From positions 8,415,001-8,479,000 of the forward strand of contig NZ_JACHMI010000001.1 in the NCBI RefSeq assembly GCF_014207985.1: 64,000 nucleotides of DNA, given 5' to 3'. A program made the translations under genes and the position numbers. Shown here piece after piece: positions 36,352 to 45,304 of this stretch. The DNA comes from Nonomuraea rubra. Lineage in GTDB: Bacteria > Actinomycetota > Actinomycetes > Streptosporangiales > Streptosporangiaceae. Positions within the stretch are counted from its first letter, which is position 1. Every line of letters begins with the position of its first letter. The notes under the pieces are model-generated. The model worked only from the letters and a program-made list of their open reading frames with translations, was not told the DNA's origin and did not search any database.

Positions 36352-37827
36352 ATGATTGTGCTCGCGATTGACGCCGGGACAACTGGGGTGACGGCGCTGG
36401 TAGTCACCGAAAACGGGCAGATCATCTCCAAGGGGTACGAGGAATTCGCGCAGCATTTCCCCGAGCCCGGCCGGGTCGAGCACAACCCCGAGGACATCTG
36501 GCAGGCCACCCTGTCGGCCTGCGCCACGGCGCTGCGCGGAACCACGCAGACCCCGTCCTGCGTGGGCCTCACCAACCAGCGCGAGACCGCCGTGTTGTGG
36601 GATCGACGCACGCTGGCCGCGCCGCGGCGGGCGATCGTCTGGCAGGACCGGCGCACGGCCGCGCTGTGCGGGCGGCTGCGCGAGGCGGCGCACGAGCCGC
36701 GCGTGTCCGAGCTGACCGGGCTGCGCCTCGACCCCTACTTCACCGCGACCAAGCTGACCTGGCTGGCCGAGAACGACCCCCGGGTCTGGGAAGGCGTCGA
36801 GTCCGGACATGTAGCCATCGGGACGGTGGACTCGTACCTGATCGCCAGGCTGACGGCGGGCGCGCGGCACGTCACCGACCCGTCCAACGCCTCCCGCACC
36901 CTGCTGTACGGGCTGGCGTCCGGCACCTGGGAACCGGAGCTGTGCGAGCTGTTCGGGGTGCCGGAGGAGGCCCTGCCGGAGATCGTGCCGAACTACGGGC
37001 CGATCGGGCGTACGGAACCGTCGGCCTTCCTCGGGCTGGACGTGCCGATCAGCGGGGTGGCGGGCGACCAGCAGGCGGCGCTGTTCGGGCAGACCTGCTT
37101 CGACGTGGGCGACGTGAAGTGCACCTACGGCACGGGCTCGTTCGTGCTGACCAACCTCGGCGGGGAGATCGTGCGCTCCGAGTCCGGCCTGCTGACCACG
37201 GTGGCCTGGCAGACGCCGTCGGGCGAGCGCACGTTCGCGCTGGAGGGGTCGATCTTCGTGACGGGCGCGGCGGTGCAGTGGCTGCGTGACGGGCTCGGGG
37301 TGATCGGGACGGCGCCGGAGTCGGAGGCGGTGGCGCGTACGGTGCCCGACAGCGGAGGCGTGGTGTTCGTGCCCGCGCTGACCGGGCTCGGGGCGCCGCA
37401 CTGGGATCCGCAGGCGCGCGGGCTGATCACCGGGATCACCCGCGGCACGACGCGGGCGCACCTGGTCAGGGCCACGCTGGAGGCGATCGCGTTCGAGGTG
37501 CGGGACGTGGTCGAGTCCATGACGGGCGGGCTCGGGTCCAACGGTGACGGGCCGGTGCTCAAGGCCGACGGCGGGGCCAGCGCGAACGACCTGCTCATGC
37601 AGGTCCAGGCCGACCAGCTCGGGGCGGCGGTGGAGCGGCCGGCGATCCAGGAGACGACGGCGCTCGGGGCGGCGTTCCTGGCCGGGCTGGGCGCGGGCGT
37701 GTGGGGGTCGCGGACCGAGCTGCGCGAGACCTGGCACCTGGACCGGCGCTTCGAGCCGGGCGAGCGCGACGACGCCGCCTACGAGCGGTGGCGCGCGGCC
37801 GTCCGGCTCGCCACTCACGGCGCGTGA
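36352..37827 (+). CDS. glpK: Glycerol kinase (FGGY family)
   Basis: Phosphorylates glycerol to glycerol 3-phosphate. The two-domain FGGY kinase has AIDAGTTGVTALVV phosphate-1 motif, VGLTNQRETAVLWD, AIVWQDRRTA, the ISGVAGDQQAALFGQ catalytic-base region with Asp, and CTYGTGSFVLTNLG. The late VFVPALTGLGAPHWD and LKADGGASANDLLMQVQAD motifs are intact. 491 residues is typical. GGAGGAATTTTC precedes ATG 36352. No glycerol transporter or GlpD is adjacent; the pairing with a divergent phosphofructokinase puts two entry points to triose metabolism side by side. Confidence 0.95.
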   Translation: MIVLAIDAGTTGVTALVVTENGQIISKGYEEFAQHFPEPGRVEHNPEDIWQATLSACATALRGTTQTPSCVGLTNQRETAVLWDRRTLAAPRRAIVWQDRRTAALCGRLREAAHEPRVSELTGLRLDPYFTATKLTWLAENDPRVWEGVESGHVAIGTVDSYLIARLTAGARHVTDPSNASRTLLYGLASGTWEPELCELFGVPEEALPEIVPNYGPIGRTEPSAFLGLDVPISGVAGDQQAALFGQTCFDVGDVKCTYGTGSFVLTNLGGEIVRSESGLLTTVAWQTPSGERTFALEGSIFVTGAAVQWLRDGLGVIGTAPESEAVARTVPDSGGVVFVPALTGLGAPHWDPQARGLITGITRGTTRAHLVRATLEAIAFEVRDVVESMTGGLGSNGDGPVLKADGGASANDLLMQVQADQLGAAVERPAIQETTALGAAFLAGLGAGVWGSRTELRETWHLDRRFEPGERDDAAYERWRAAVRLATHGA

Positions 37828-37837
37828 ACCCCCGGCG

Positions 37838-39184
37838 TCATGGCTCCTGGCCGGCCGGCCCCTTGGCGAAGCGGGTCAGGAGGTTGAGCGTGGCGCGGCG
37901 GGTGAAGGCGGCGGCGGAGTCGGTGACGCCGTGGCCGCACCGCCGCCCGCGCAGCGCGCACACCCAGCGCATGGTCCCGGAGGCGAACACCCCGGCCCCG
38001 CTCGGCGCCGTGTAGTACGTGCTGTGCGTGACGCTCGCCCGCCCGCCGCACGAGAACGGCGACTCGGCCAGCACCTGGACCCCGGCAGGCGACCCCCGCG
38101 ACACCCGGTCGGTCTCCACGCCGACCATCCCGGGGAAGCGCCGCCCCTTCGTCCCGGCGAAGATCCAGTGCCCCGGCCTGCTGACCCGGTAGACACCCTC
38201 GGCGGGGAAGCAGTCGTACATCTGCCCGATCAGCGAGCTCTCCGGCTCCGACTCCCGCCACAGCTCGCAGACCCGCTCCTTGTCGCACAGGACCTGCCTG
38301 CCGCGCATGGCGATGCGCCAGTAGACGGCGTTGGCGCCGAGGAAGGCGAGGTTCGTGCCCCGGTCCCTGGCTGTGGTGACGGCCCTGCGCATGCCCGGCG
38401 ACCAGTACTCGTCGTGGCCGAGCGAGATCACCGCGCGGGCGCCGTCCAGCGCGCCGGGCACGAGGTCCAGGTTGGTCAGGTACGCCAGCGGCACCCCGCT
38501 CTGCTCGGCCACGGCCAGCGCCTCCTCCTCGAAGTCCAGGAAGAGCCGGGCCCCGGTGCCGTCGTAGGGGCGGTCGAAGGTGACCGCGCGCGAGCGGTAC
38601 CCGAACCCGCCCGGGCCCGAGTAGAGGCTGCGGCCGCCCCACAGGTTGTACGCCTGCCAGGTGGTGACCGCGTTCACGAGCACCACGCGACCGGCGGTGG
38701 AGGCCGAGCGCACGGTGATCGGGACGTAGCGCTGGGCGCCGGTGGAGGCGTCGAGCCTGACGAGGTAGGCGCCCTCGGGCCAGCCGGTGGTGTCCACGGT
38801 CAGCGACGGTTTCCAGTGGGCGGCGCTCACCGTGCCGCCGCCGACGAGCCGCGCCGGCGCCTGCCGCGTCCCCCGCACCCACGCCGACTCCCACACCTTC
38901 GACGGGTTGGCGCCCATGCGGAAGGCGCGGGCGGAGAAGCGCGGCGCGGTGGTGGAGACGCGCAGCCGGAACCGCTCCCCCGGCAGCACGCTCACCTCGT
39001 CGGCGTAGCCCTCGATCTCGTGCTCGGCGCCGTGCCGGGTGATCCGCCACGACTCCTGCACGTCGGCGTCCGGCGGCGGCTCGGCCATCTGCCGCGCGAC
39101 CGGAGTGTCAACGGGTGGCTCGACGGCGGGTGCCTCACCGCAGCCGGCGGCCAGCAGCGCGAGGGCGAGCAGGATCTTGCGCAC
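37838..39184 (-). CDS. Lipoprotein with N,N-dimethylformamidase beta-subunit-like domain
   Basis: A 448-residue exported lipoprotein: signal MRKILLALALLAAGC with lipobox LAAGC. An Ig-like N-terminal part (about 45-150, with RFRLRVSTT and GWPEGAYLVRLDAS) is followed by the DMFase large-subunit-like domain (TTWQAYNLWGGRSLY, VTFDRPYDGTGARLFLDFEEE, AVISLGHDEYWSPGMRRAV, FLGANAVYWRI). That domain resembles a glutamine-amidotransferase fold. Known DMFase activity is limited to a few proteins and cannot be assumed here. It is encoded alone, converging on glpK. Confidence 0.85.
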   Translation of the reverse strand: MRKILLALALLAAGCGEAPAVEPPVDTPVARQMAEPPPDADVQESWRITRHGAEHEIEGYADEVSVLPGERFRLRVSTTAPRFSARAFRMGANPSKVWESAWVRGTRQAPARLVGGGTVSAAHWKPSLTVDTTGWPEGAYLVRLDASTGAQRYVPITVRSASTAGRVVLVNAVTTWQAYNLWGGRSLYSGPGGFGYRSRAVTFDRPYDGTGARLFLDFEEEALAVAEQSGVPLAYLTNLDLVPGALDGARAVISLGHDEYWSPGMRRAVTTARDRGTNLAFLGANAVYWRIAMRGRQVLCDKERVCELWRESEPESSLIGQMYDCFPAEGVYRVSRPGHWIFAGTKGRRFPGMVGVETDRVSRGSPAGVQVLAESPFSCGGRASVTHSTYYTAPSGAGVFASGTMRWVCALRGRRCGHGVTDSAAAFTRRATLNLLTRFAKGPAGQEP

Positions 39185-39236
39185 GTGCCCATGGTCGGGA
39201 CCCGGCGCCCCGGCGAGCCCCGACTTGGCGAACTCC

Positions 39237-40142
39237 TTACATGATCAGCACGCAGGCCGGGCTTTCCACCTCGTACGCCTCCCCGTCCGGCTCCGGCACG
39301 CCGTCCTTGAGCCTGAAGGTGGTGACGGTGTTCGCGTACTGGTTGGCCACGTACACGCGGTCGCCGTCGATGGCGAAGTGCCTGGGCCAGTCGCCGCCTG
39401 AGGGCACCTCGGCCACCGGTGACAGGTCGGCGGCGCGCAGCACGGAGATCGTGTTCGGGCCGCGGTTGGCGACGTAGACGAGGTCACCGTGGAGCTGCAG
39501 GTGGGAGGGGGCGTTGTCGCCCTCCCTGCGGGAGGCGCGGACGACCGTGCGGCGCTCGCCGTCGATCAGGGTGACGGTGCCGTCCAGCTCGCCCGCCACG
39601 TACAGGCGCGAGCCCGCGAACGCGAAGTGGCGCGGGCCGGTGCCGGGGGCCAGGGCGATCGGCTCCAGCGGGGTGCCGTCGCGGCGGTAGCGGCGGATCT
39701 CGTCGGTGCCGAGGTCGGAGACGTGCACCAGGCCCTCGTGGAAGACGGCCTGGTGGGCGTGCGGGCCCTCCTGGCGGCCGGCGACCGGGCCCGAGCCCGT
39801 GTGGCGCAGCACGATCGGATCCCCGGCGAACACGCCCCGCTCGTCCAGCCGGTAGAGGGTGGCCGTGCCGTCGCCGTAGTTGGCCACCGCGAGCAGGCCG
39901 CCCTCGGGGTCCACGGCGACGTGGCAGGGGCTGTCGCCCTCGCTGGGGCGCTCGTCCAGCGGGGCGAGGTCGGCGCCCCGGACCTCGTACGCGGTGAGCC
40001 AGCCGCGTTCGAGCTCGCCCACGGCGTACAGCACCGGCAGCGTGGGATGGGCGGCCAGGAACGAGGCCGCCGTCACCCGGGTGAGGCCCCCTCCGACGGT
40101 GACGATCCCAGGGCCGTATCCGCCTATGCGCACATGCTTCAC
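39237..40142 (-). CDS. Lactonase-family seven-bladed beta-propeller protein
   Basis: A 301-residue beta-propeller resembling 6-phosphogluconolactonase of the YbhE/Pgl type. Recurring blade motifs are PVLYAVGELERGWLTAYEV, LLAVANYGDGTATLYRLDE, GPHAHQAVF, RLYVAGELDGTVTLID, LVYVANRGPNTISVL and RVYVANQYANTVTTFRL. The PHAHQAVF and PRHFAFAGS/PRHFAIDGD motifs are typical of the lactonase family. No signal peptide is seen, so it is cytoplasmic. The start chosen is GTG 40142 behind AGGAGG. It is divergent by only 25 nt from the MarR-GNAT fusion, which may control it. Confidence 0.88.
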   Translation of the reverse strand: MKHVRIGGYGPGIVTVGGGLTRVTAASFLAAHPTLPVLYAVGELERGWLTAYEVRGADLAPLDERPSEGDSPCHVAVDPEGGLLAVANYGDGTATLYRLDERGVFAGDPIVLRHTGSGPVAGRQEGPHAHQAVFHEGLVHVSDLGTDEIRRYRRDGTPLEPIALAPGTGPRHFAFAGSRLYVAGELDGTVTLIDGERRTVVRASRREGDNAPSHLQLHGDLVYVANRGPNTISVLRAADLSPVAEVPSGGDWPRHFAIDGDRVYVANQYANTVTTFRLKDGVPEPDGEAYEVESPACVLIM

Positions 40143-40167
40143 AGTGGGGATCCTCCTATGGTTGACT

Positions 40168-41085
40168 ATGGCAATGAGTTCGTTGACAGAAGCAAGGGTT
40201 TCTGAGGTCAGAGCCTTCAACCGGTTCTATACGAAGGTGATCGGCGCGCTCCAGGCAGGGATGCTCGACTCGCCGTACTCGCTGACCGAGGCCAGGGTGC
40301 TGTTCGAGCTGGCGCACTCCGAGCGCATGGAGACCGGCGAGCTGCGCGGGCTGCTCGGCCTGGACGCGGGCTACCTCAGCCGGATCCTGGCCCGCTTCGA
40401 GGGCGACGGGCTGGTCACCCGCGAGCGCTCGGCGGCCGACGCGCGCAAGCAGCTCGTCGGGCTCACCCCGGCGGGGGCCGAGGTGTTCGCGGCGCTCGAC
40501 CGGCGCTCGTCCGAGGAGATCGGTACGCTGCTCGGCCGCCTGCCCGAGGCGGACCAGGAGCGGCTGGTGTCCGGCATGGCCGCGATCAGGCGGGCGCTGG
40601 ACGGCGGGCGGGAACGCGCCCCGTACGTGATCAGGCCGCCGCACACCGGCGACCTGGGCTGGGTCGTCTACCGGCACGGCACGCTCTACAGCGCCGAGTA
40701 CGGCTGGGGCACCGAGTTCGAGCAGCTCGTCGCCAGGATCGTGGGCGATCTCGACTTCTCGCGCGACGCCGGCTGGATCGCCGAGGTCGACGGGGAACGG
40801 GCCGGGTGCGTGTTCTGCGTGCGCCAGGACGACACGACGGCCAAGCTGCGGATGTTGCTCGTCGAGCCGTCCGCCCGGGGGCTGGGCATCGGGCGGCGGC
40901 TCGTGGACGAGTGCCTGCGGCACGCGCGGGCCGAGGGGTACAAGCGGATCGTGTTGTGGACCCGCGACTGCCTGGCGAGCGCGCGGCGCATCTACCAGGC
41001 GGCCGGGTTCGAGCTGGACTCGGAGGAGAAGGGGGTGGAGAACGGGGTCGAGGTCACCGAGCAGCTGTGGTCGCGCGACCTCTAG
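40168..41085 (+). CDS. MarR-GNAT fusion protein
   Basis: A 305-residue fusion. Residues about 1-140 form a MarR-type winged helix (LTEARVLFELAHSERMETGELRGLLGLDAGYLSRILARFEGDGLVTRE, then KQLVGLTPAGAEVFAALDRR). Residues about 155-305 form a GNAT acetyltransferase (AGCVFCVRQDD, LRMLLVEPSARGLGIGRRLVDECL, ARRIYQAAGFEL). Such fusions are widespread and uncharacterised; the acetyltransferase may act on a small ligand that also controls DNA binding. Starts ATG 40168 or 40174 have no ribosome site, so it may be leaderless. Its last 32 nt overlap the opposing MMPL gene. Confidence 0.9.
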   Translation: MAMSSLTEARVSEVRAFNRFYTKVIGALQAGMLDSPYSLTEARVLFELAHSERMETGELRGLLGLDAGYLSRILARFEGDGLVTRERSAADARKQLVGLTPAGAEVFAALDRRSSEEIGTLLGRLPEADQERLVSGMAAIRRALDGGRERAPYVIRPPHTGDLGWVVYRHGTLYSAEYGWGTEFEQLVARIVGDLDFSRDAGWIAEVDGERAGCVFCVRQDDTTAKLRMLLVEPSARGLGIGRRLVDECLRHARAEGYKRIVLWTRDCLASARRIYQAAGFELDSEEKGVENGVEVTEQLWSRDL

Positions 41086-43225
41086 GCCACCAGTTGAGCG
41101 GCCCGGCCAGGCGCATCAGGCTGGGCACCAGCACCGCCCTGATCACGGTGGCGTCCACCAGCACGGCCACCGCCATGCCGACGCCCAGCATCTGCACGAA
41201 CGTCACCGACGCCGTGGCGTACGCGGCGAACGTCAGCGCCAGGATCCCGCCGGCCGCCGTGATCAGCGGCGCCCCCGCCTGCAGGCCCGTGGCCACGGCC
41301 GACTCGGTGTCGCCCGTCCTGTCGTACTCCTCCTTGATCCGGGAGAGCAGGAAGACCTCGTAGTCCATCGACAGCCCGTAGGCCACGCAGAGCATCAGGA
41401 TCGGGATGCTCGGGTCGAGCGTGCCCGTCGGGGTGAAGCCGAGCAGGCCCGACAGGTTGCCGTCCTGGAAGATCCAGACGATGGCGCCGAACATCACGCC
41501 GAGGCTGAGGACGTTCAGGAGGGTCGCCTTGATCGGGATGATCACGCTCCTGGTCATGAGGAACAGGACGGCGAACGTCACGCCCAGCATGAGCGCCAGC
41601 ACCAGGGGCAGCCGGTCCACCACGGAGGAGCGGTAGTCGGACAGCTCGGCCGGGTAGCCGCCGACCAGCACCTCGAAGGGCGGCGGCACCGCGCGTACGG
41701 CCTCGACCAGGCGTACGGGGTCGTCGGCCAGCGCCGCCGCGGACGGGACCACGGACAACCACGTGCCCTGCCCCTGGAACCTGGCCCGGTCGCCGTCGCC
41801 CACGCGGGTGCCGCCCGCGTACGAGCCGGCCGCCGAGTCCACCTGGGCGACGCCGGGCAGCCTGGACAGGCTCGCGGCGTACCCGGAGACGTCGCCCGCG
41901 GACGCGTCCCTGGAGACGAGCTGGATGGCGTCGGTCTCCTCGGCGGGGAAAGTCTGGCGGATGACCTCCTGCGTCTGGCGGGAGGAGGCCTCCGGCGGCA
42001 GGATGCGGTCGTCGGCCACGCCGAAACGCAGGCCCAGGAACGGTGAGGCGAGCACGAGCAGCAGCACCGTGGCCAGCCCGCCGGACACCAGCGGCCGGCG
42101 CATCACCCGGGTGGCCAGGGCGTGCCAGAAGCCGTCCGCCCGCTCGGGCCTGTCCCGCTTGGGCAGGAACGTGCCGCCGATCGCGGCCAGCACGGCGGGC
42201 AGCACGATCACGGCCGCCACCAGGCCGCCCAGCACGACCGCGATCCCGGCGTAGGCGAAGGAGCGCAGGAAGTCGAACGGCAGCGCGAACAGGACGGCCA
42301 GCGATGAGGCCACGGTCAGGCCGCTGAACAGCACCGTCCGGCCCGCGTGCTCGACCGCCCCGGCGACCGCGGCGGCCCGGTCCGCCCCGCGCCGCGTCTC
42401 CTCGCGGAAGCGCTGGATGACGAACAGGCAGTAGTCGATGCCCAGGCCCAGGCCCATGGCCAGGGTCAGGTTGAGGGCGAAGGTGGAGATCTCGGCGAAC
42501 AGCAGGACGCCGCCGAGCAGCGCCAGGCCGATCACCATGGCGTACACGCCGGCCAGGATCGGCACCAGGGCCGCCATGGCGCGCCGCTGGTAGAGCCAGA
42601 GCAGCACGAACGCCAGCGGGAAGATGACCAGCTCGGCCCGGACGAAGTCCTGCCTGGCCAGCGGCACCGTCTCCCTGAACACCTCCTCCCCGCCGCCGGC
42701 CCGCACCTGCAGCAGGTCTGTGCCCCTGGTGATCTCGGGGACGAGGCCGGGCAGCACCCCGGCGCGCACGTGGTCGGCGTCCCCCGGGATGCGCACGACG
42801 ATCAGCGCGTGCCTGCCGTCCTGGCTGCGCAGGGTGGCGGGCCTGCCCCGGGTCCAGTACGAGGCGGCATCGGCCACGCCCTCGTAGCGGCCGGCGCGCT
42901 CGGTCAGCTCCCTGCCCGCCGCCTCGACGGCGGGATCGTCCACGGTGCCGCTCCGCGCCGTCACCAGGAAGATCATGTCGGGGCTGCCGGTGCCGAACCG
43001 TTCCTCCAGCTCGGCCTGCGCCCGGTCCGACTCCGATCCGGGCGCCTCGAACCTGGCCAGCGACAGCCCGGAGGCCGCCCCCGCCGCCAGCACGCCGGCG
43101 CCGATCAGCAGGACCAGGGCCAGCGCGAGCACGAGCCGGCGGCGGCGGACGAGCAGGAAGCCCAGCCTGCGCAGCGGCGGGCCCGCCGTGTCCTGGCGGG
43201 CGGGGCGGGCGCGGGTGGTCACCAT
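41054..43225 (-). CDS. MMPL-family RND-type membrane transporter
   Basis: A 723-residue exporter of lipids or hydrophobic compounds. It has two homologous halves, each with an N-terminal helix, a large external loop and five clustered helices (helices 2-6 at about 190-335 and 8-12 at about 540-690). Key motifs are LAMGLGLGIDYCLFVIQRFREE in the first half and VAYGLSMDYEVFLLSRIKEEY in the second; the GIDY and SMDY Asp-Tyr pairs form the proton relay. ATG 43225 follows GGGGAG. The divergent TetR gene 91 bp away is the probable repressor. Confidence 0.94.
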   Translation of the reverse strand: MVTTRARPARQDTAGPPLRRLGFLLVRRRRLVLALALVLLIGAGVLAAGAASGLSLARFEAPGSESDRAQAELEERFGTGSPDMIFLVTARSGTVDDPAVEAAGRELTERAGRYEGVADAASYWTRGRPATLRSQDGRHALIVVRIPGDADHVRAGVLPGLVPEITRGTDLLQVRAGGGEEVFRETVPLARQDFVRAELVIFPLAFVLLWLYQRRAMAALVPILAGVYAMVIGLALLGGVLLFAEISTFALNLTLAMGLGLGIDYCLFVIQRFREETRRGADRAAAVAGAVEHAGRTVLFSGLTVASSLAVLFALPFDFLRSFAYAGIAVVLGGLVAAVIVLPAVLAAIGGTFLPKRDRPERADGFWHALATRVMRRPLVSGGLATVLLLVLASPFLGLRFGVADDRILPPEASSRQTQEVIRQTFPAEETDAIQLVSRDASAGDVSGYAASLSRLPGVAQVDSAAGSYAGGTRVGDGDRARFQGQGTWLSVVPSAAALADDPVRLVEAVRAVPPPFEVLVGGYPAELSDYRSSVVDRLPLVLALMLGVTFAVLFLMTRSVIIPIKATLLNVLSLGVMFGAIVWIFQDGNLSGLLGFTPTGTLDPSIPILMLCVAYGLSMDYEVFLLSRIKEEYDRTGDTESAVATGLQAGAPLITAAGGILALTFAAYATASVTFVQMLGVGMAVAVLVDATVIRAVLVPSLMRLAGPLNWWPRGRATTAAR

Positions 43226-43250
43226 GAGATCTCCCCGAAAGTCGGTAAAC

Positions 43251-43300
43251 TGCTCGTGTTTTACTTCCGGACCCAGAAATACAAGTAAATGCTCGTATTT
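43251..43300. promoter_or_regulatory. Candidate TetR operators between MMPL and tetR
   Basis: A direct repeat TGCTCGTRTTT occurs at 43251-43261 and 43290-43300, and AAATAC / GTATTT arms (43277-43282 / 43295-43300) make the second copy part of an inverted repeat. The region is much less GC-rich than its surroundings, as expected for promoters. Confidence 0.55.
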
Positions 43301-43316
43301 GTCAACGAGGAGACCC

Positions 43317-43910
43317 ATGGCTGAACGCACGGTCCGCCGGCAGGCGCGCGGCCTCAAGCGCATGGCGGAGATCCTCGACGCCGCCGAGCTGGTGATCGCC
43401 GAGGTCGGCTACCCGGAGATGACCACGAACCAGGTCGCCGCGCGGGCGGGGGTGTCGCCGGGGTCGCTGTACCAGTTCTTCAGGAACAAGGAGGAGATCC
43501 TGGACGGGCTGGTGGCCCGCTACACGGTGGACCGGCAGGAGTTCTGGGCCGCCCGGCTGGCCGGCGTCACGCCGGAGGTGCCCCTGGAGACGCTGGTGGG
43601 GCAGCTCGTGGACGAGAGCGTGCGGTTCAAGAGCGCGTCGCCCGCGTACTGGTCGCTGCTGTACGGCTCGGCGACCGGCGACCAGCTCGCGGCGGCGTCG
43701 CAGCGGCTGCACGAGGACATCGCGGGACACCTCGCGGCCATGCTGCGCCGCCGCTCCCCCGGGCTGCCGGAGGAACGGGCGCTGCTGACCGGGACCATGG
43801 CGCTGGCCACGGTGAAGGCGGTGATGCCGATGATCACCTCATCGGCGCCCGAGCGGTCGGCCGAGCTCGTCAACGAGCTCAAGCTCATGCTGGTCCGCTA
43901 CCTGAGCTGA
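43317..43910 (+). CDS. TetR-family transcriptional repressor
   Basis: A 197-residue regulator. The N-terminal helix-turn-helix at about 15-62 has ILDAAELVIAEVGYPEMTTNQVAARAGVSPGSLYQFFRNKEEILDGL. The ligand-binding C-terminal half is variable, as usual for TetR proteins. ATG 43317 follows CGAGGAG. It is transcribed divergently from the MMPL exporter and probably represses both genes until an exporter substrate binds. It ends close to the converging PhoX-like gene. Confidence 0.94.
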   Translation: MAERTVRRQARGLKRMAEILDAAELVIAEVGYPEMTTNQVAARAGVSPGSLYQFFRNKEEILDGLVARYTVDRQEFWAARLAGVTPEVPLETLVGQLVDESVRFKSASPAYWSLLYGSATGDQLAAASQRLHEDIAGHLAAMLRRRSPGLPEERALLTGTMALATVKAVMPMITSSAPERSAELVNELKLMLVRYLS

Positions 43911-43939
43911 CCACGGATATGGGGGCGCCCTGACCGCGG

Positions 43940-44962
43940 TCAGGTGCGGAAGGGGCCGCTCACCTCGAACGTGTGCCCCTCGGTGCGGCCGCGCCTGGCC
44001 GAGAAGTAGAGCCGCTCGCCGTCGGGCGAGAAGGCCAGCCCGGTCAGCTCGGCCCCGTCGTGCCCCTCCAGCCTGAGGAACGGCGTCACCGCCCGGTCGG
44101 GCGCGATGACGTCGATCTCGGGGCGCTCCCTGGCGACGTACAGATCGCCGGAGGGGGCGGCGGTGATGGCGCGCACGCCCTCGCAGAGCCGGTCGAGGGT
44201 CGAGGTCTGCGCGTCGTACGCCCACAGGCGGGTGTCGCCCTTCGTGGTGAAGTAACACACCCCTCCGGCATAGTGGCAGCCGTCGCCGCCGTCGAAGTGA
44301 CGGGCGTCCTCGACCTGGTGGCGGGCCTCCTTGAGCAGGGCGGCCGGCGAGGGCACCGCCTGCCAGTGCCCCGAGGCGCACAGCACCTCCAGCGTGCCCT
44401 CCGTCAGGTCGCCCCAGTCGCTCGGCCGGAACCGGTAGAAGCAGCCGTCGGGCTCGTCCTCCGTCATGTAGATCACGTGCCGCTCGGGGTCGCAGGCGGC
44501 GGCCTCGTGCTTGAACCGCCCCATGGCCAGCCGGGGCCGGGCGGCGCGGGCACCGTAGGGGTCGCACTCGAAGACGCGGCCCCGGTGGCCGAGCTCGCAC
44601 GACAGCCAGCTGTGCCACGGCGTGGCGCCGCCGGCGCAGTTGAGGTCGGTGCCCGACAGGATGCGGTACGCGTCGCCGATGCTGCCGTCGGCCCGGAACC
44701 GCAGCGCCGAGGCGCCGCCGAGCAGGGGCAGCTCGGAGTTGCTGACGTAGATCCAGCCGTCGCCGTCGGGGAAGCAGGCGCCACCGTCGGGGGCGGCGTG
44801 CCAGGTCAGGCCGGCGACCTTCTGCCCAGAGCGGGCCACGACCCGGCCGGTGAACCCTGGGGGCAGCGCCAGGCCGCCCGTGCCTGCCAGGCCGAGCGGA
44901 CCGTACGGGCTGACGCCGCCCGGCACGAGCGGGCCCGTGCGGAGGAGAGTCTTGCGCGACAT
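43940..44962 (-). CDS. PhoX-like (DUF839) protein
   Basis: A 340-residue beta-propeller protein with strong PhoX family patterns: NCAGGATPWHSWLSCELGHRGRVFE, MGRFKHEAAACDPERHVIYMTEDE, GCFYRFRPSDWGDLTEG, VCYFTTKGDTRLW and GLAFSPDGERLYFSAR. PhoX enzymes are calcium/iron alkaline phosphatases exported by Tat. This copy is shorter, and its N-terminus (SRKTLLRTG) hints at a twin-arginine-like start but lacks a hydrophobic stretch, so export is doubtful. Phosphatase activity is uncertain. ATG 44962 has GGAGG 8 nt upstream. Confidence 0.86.
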   Translation of the reverse strand: MSRKTLLRTGPLVPGGVSPYGPLGLAGTGGLALPPGFTGRVVARSGQKVAGLTWHAAPDGGACFPDGDGWIYVSNSELPLLGGASALRFRADGSIGDAYRILSGTDLNCAGGATPWHSWLSCELGHRGRVFECDPYGARAARPRLAMGRFKHEAAACDPERHVIYMTEDEPDGCFYRFRPSDWGDLTEGTLEVLCASGHWQAVPSPAALLKEARHQVEDARHFDGGDGCHYAGGVCYFTTKGDTRLWAYDAQTSTLDRLCEGVRAITAAPSGDLYVARERPEIDVIAPDRAVTPFLRLEGHDGAELTGLAFSPDGERLYFSARRGRTEGHTFEVSGPFRT

Positions 44963-45304
44963 CGTGGGGCCTCCCTCTAGGTGCCACGCTAGTCGACCGC
45001 ACCGACATGAATGGCAGGGACTCGCGACATCAAACTCTGCGCAAACCCCGGCTTCCGTTCGCCGGGCGGTCCGTGCGCGGTGACGTTCCGTACAGCTGGG
45101 GGCGGTACGCGGACCGGCGACCTGCCGCCTCATGACGGTCGGTGACGGTGAGACCGGGTACCGCCGCGTCCCGTCCTATCGGCGGAGCCGAGCGCCGGTG
45201 ACAGCACCGTGGCGGGAACGGACACGTCGGTGCCCGGCGCCATGCCGCGGTGTCCGGGACATGCGAAAGCCCGGGCTCGGGGCCCGGGCTCTCTTCGCGA
45301 TGGG
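44963..45304. other. Gene-free region between PhoX-like gene and dps
   Basis: No gene is convincing here; apparent frames have no family features. The only clear element is the hairpin near 45263-45298, listed separately. Confidence 0.5.
45263..45298 (-). terminator. dps terminator hairpin
   Basis: A stem of 8 GC-rich pairs (45268-45275 / 45283-45290) is extended by 5 outer pairs (45263-45267 / 45294-45298). It begins 7 bases past the dps stop on the minus strand. Confidence 0.75.
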
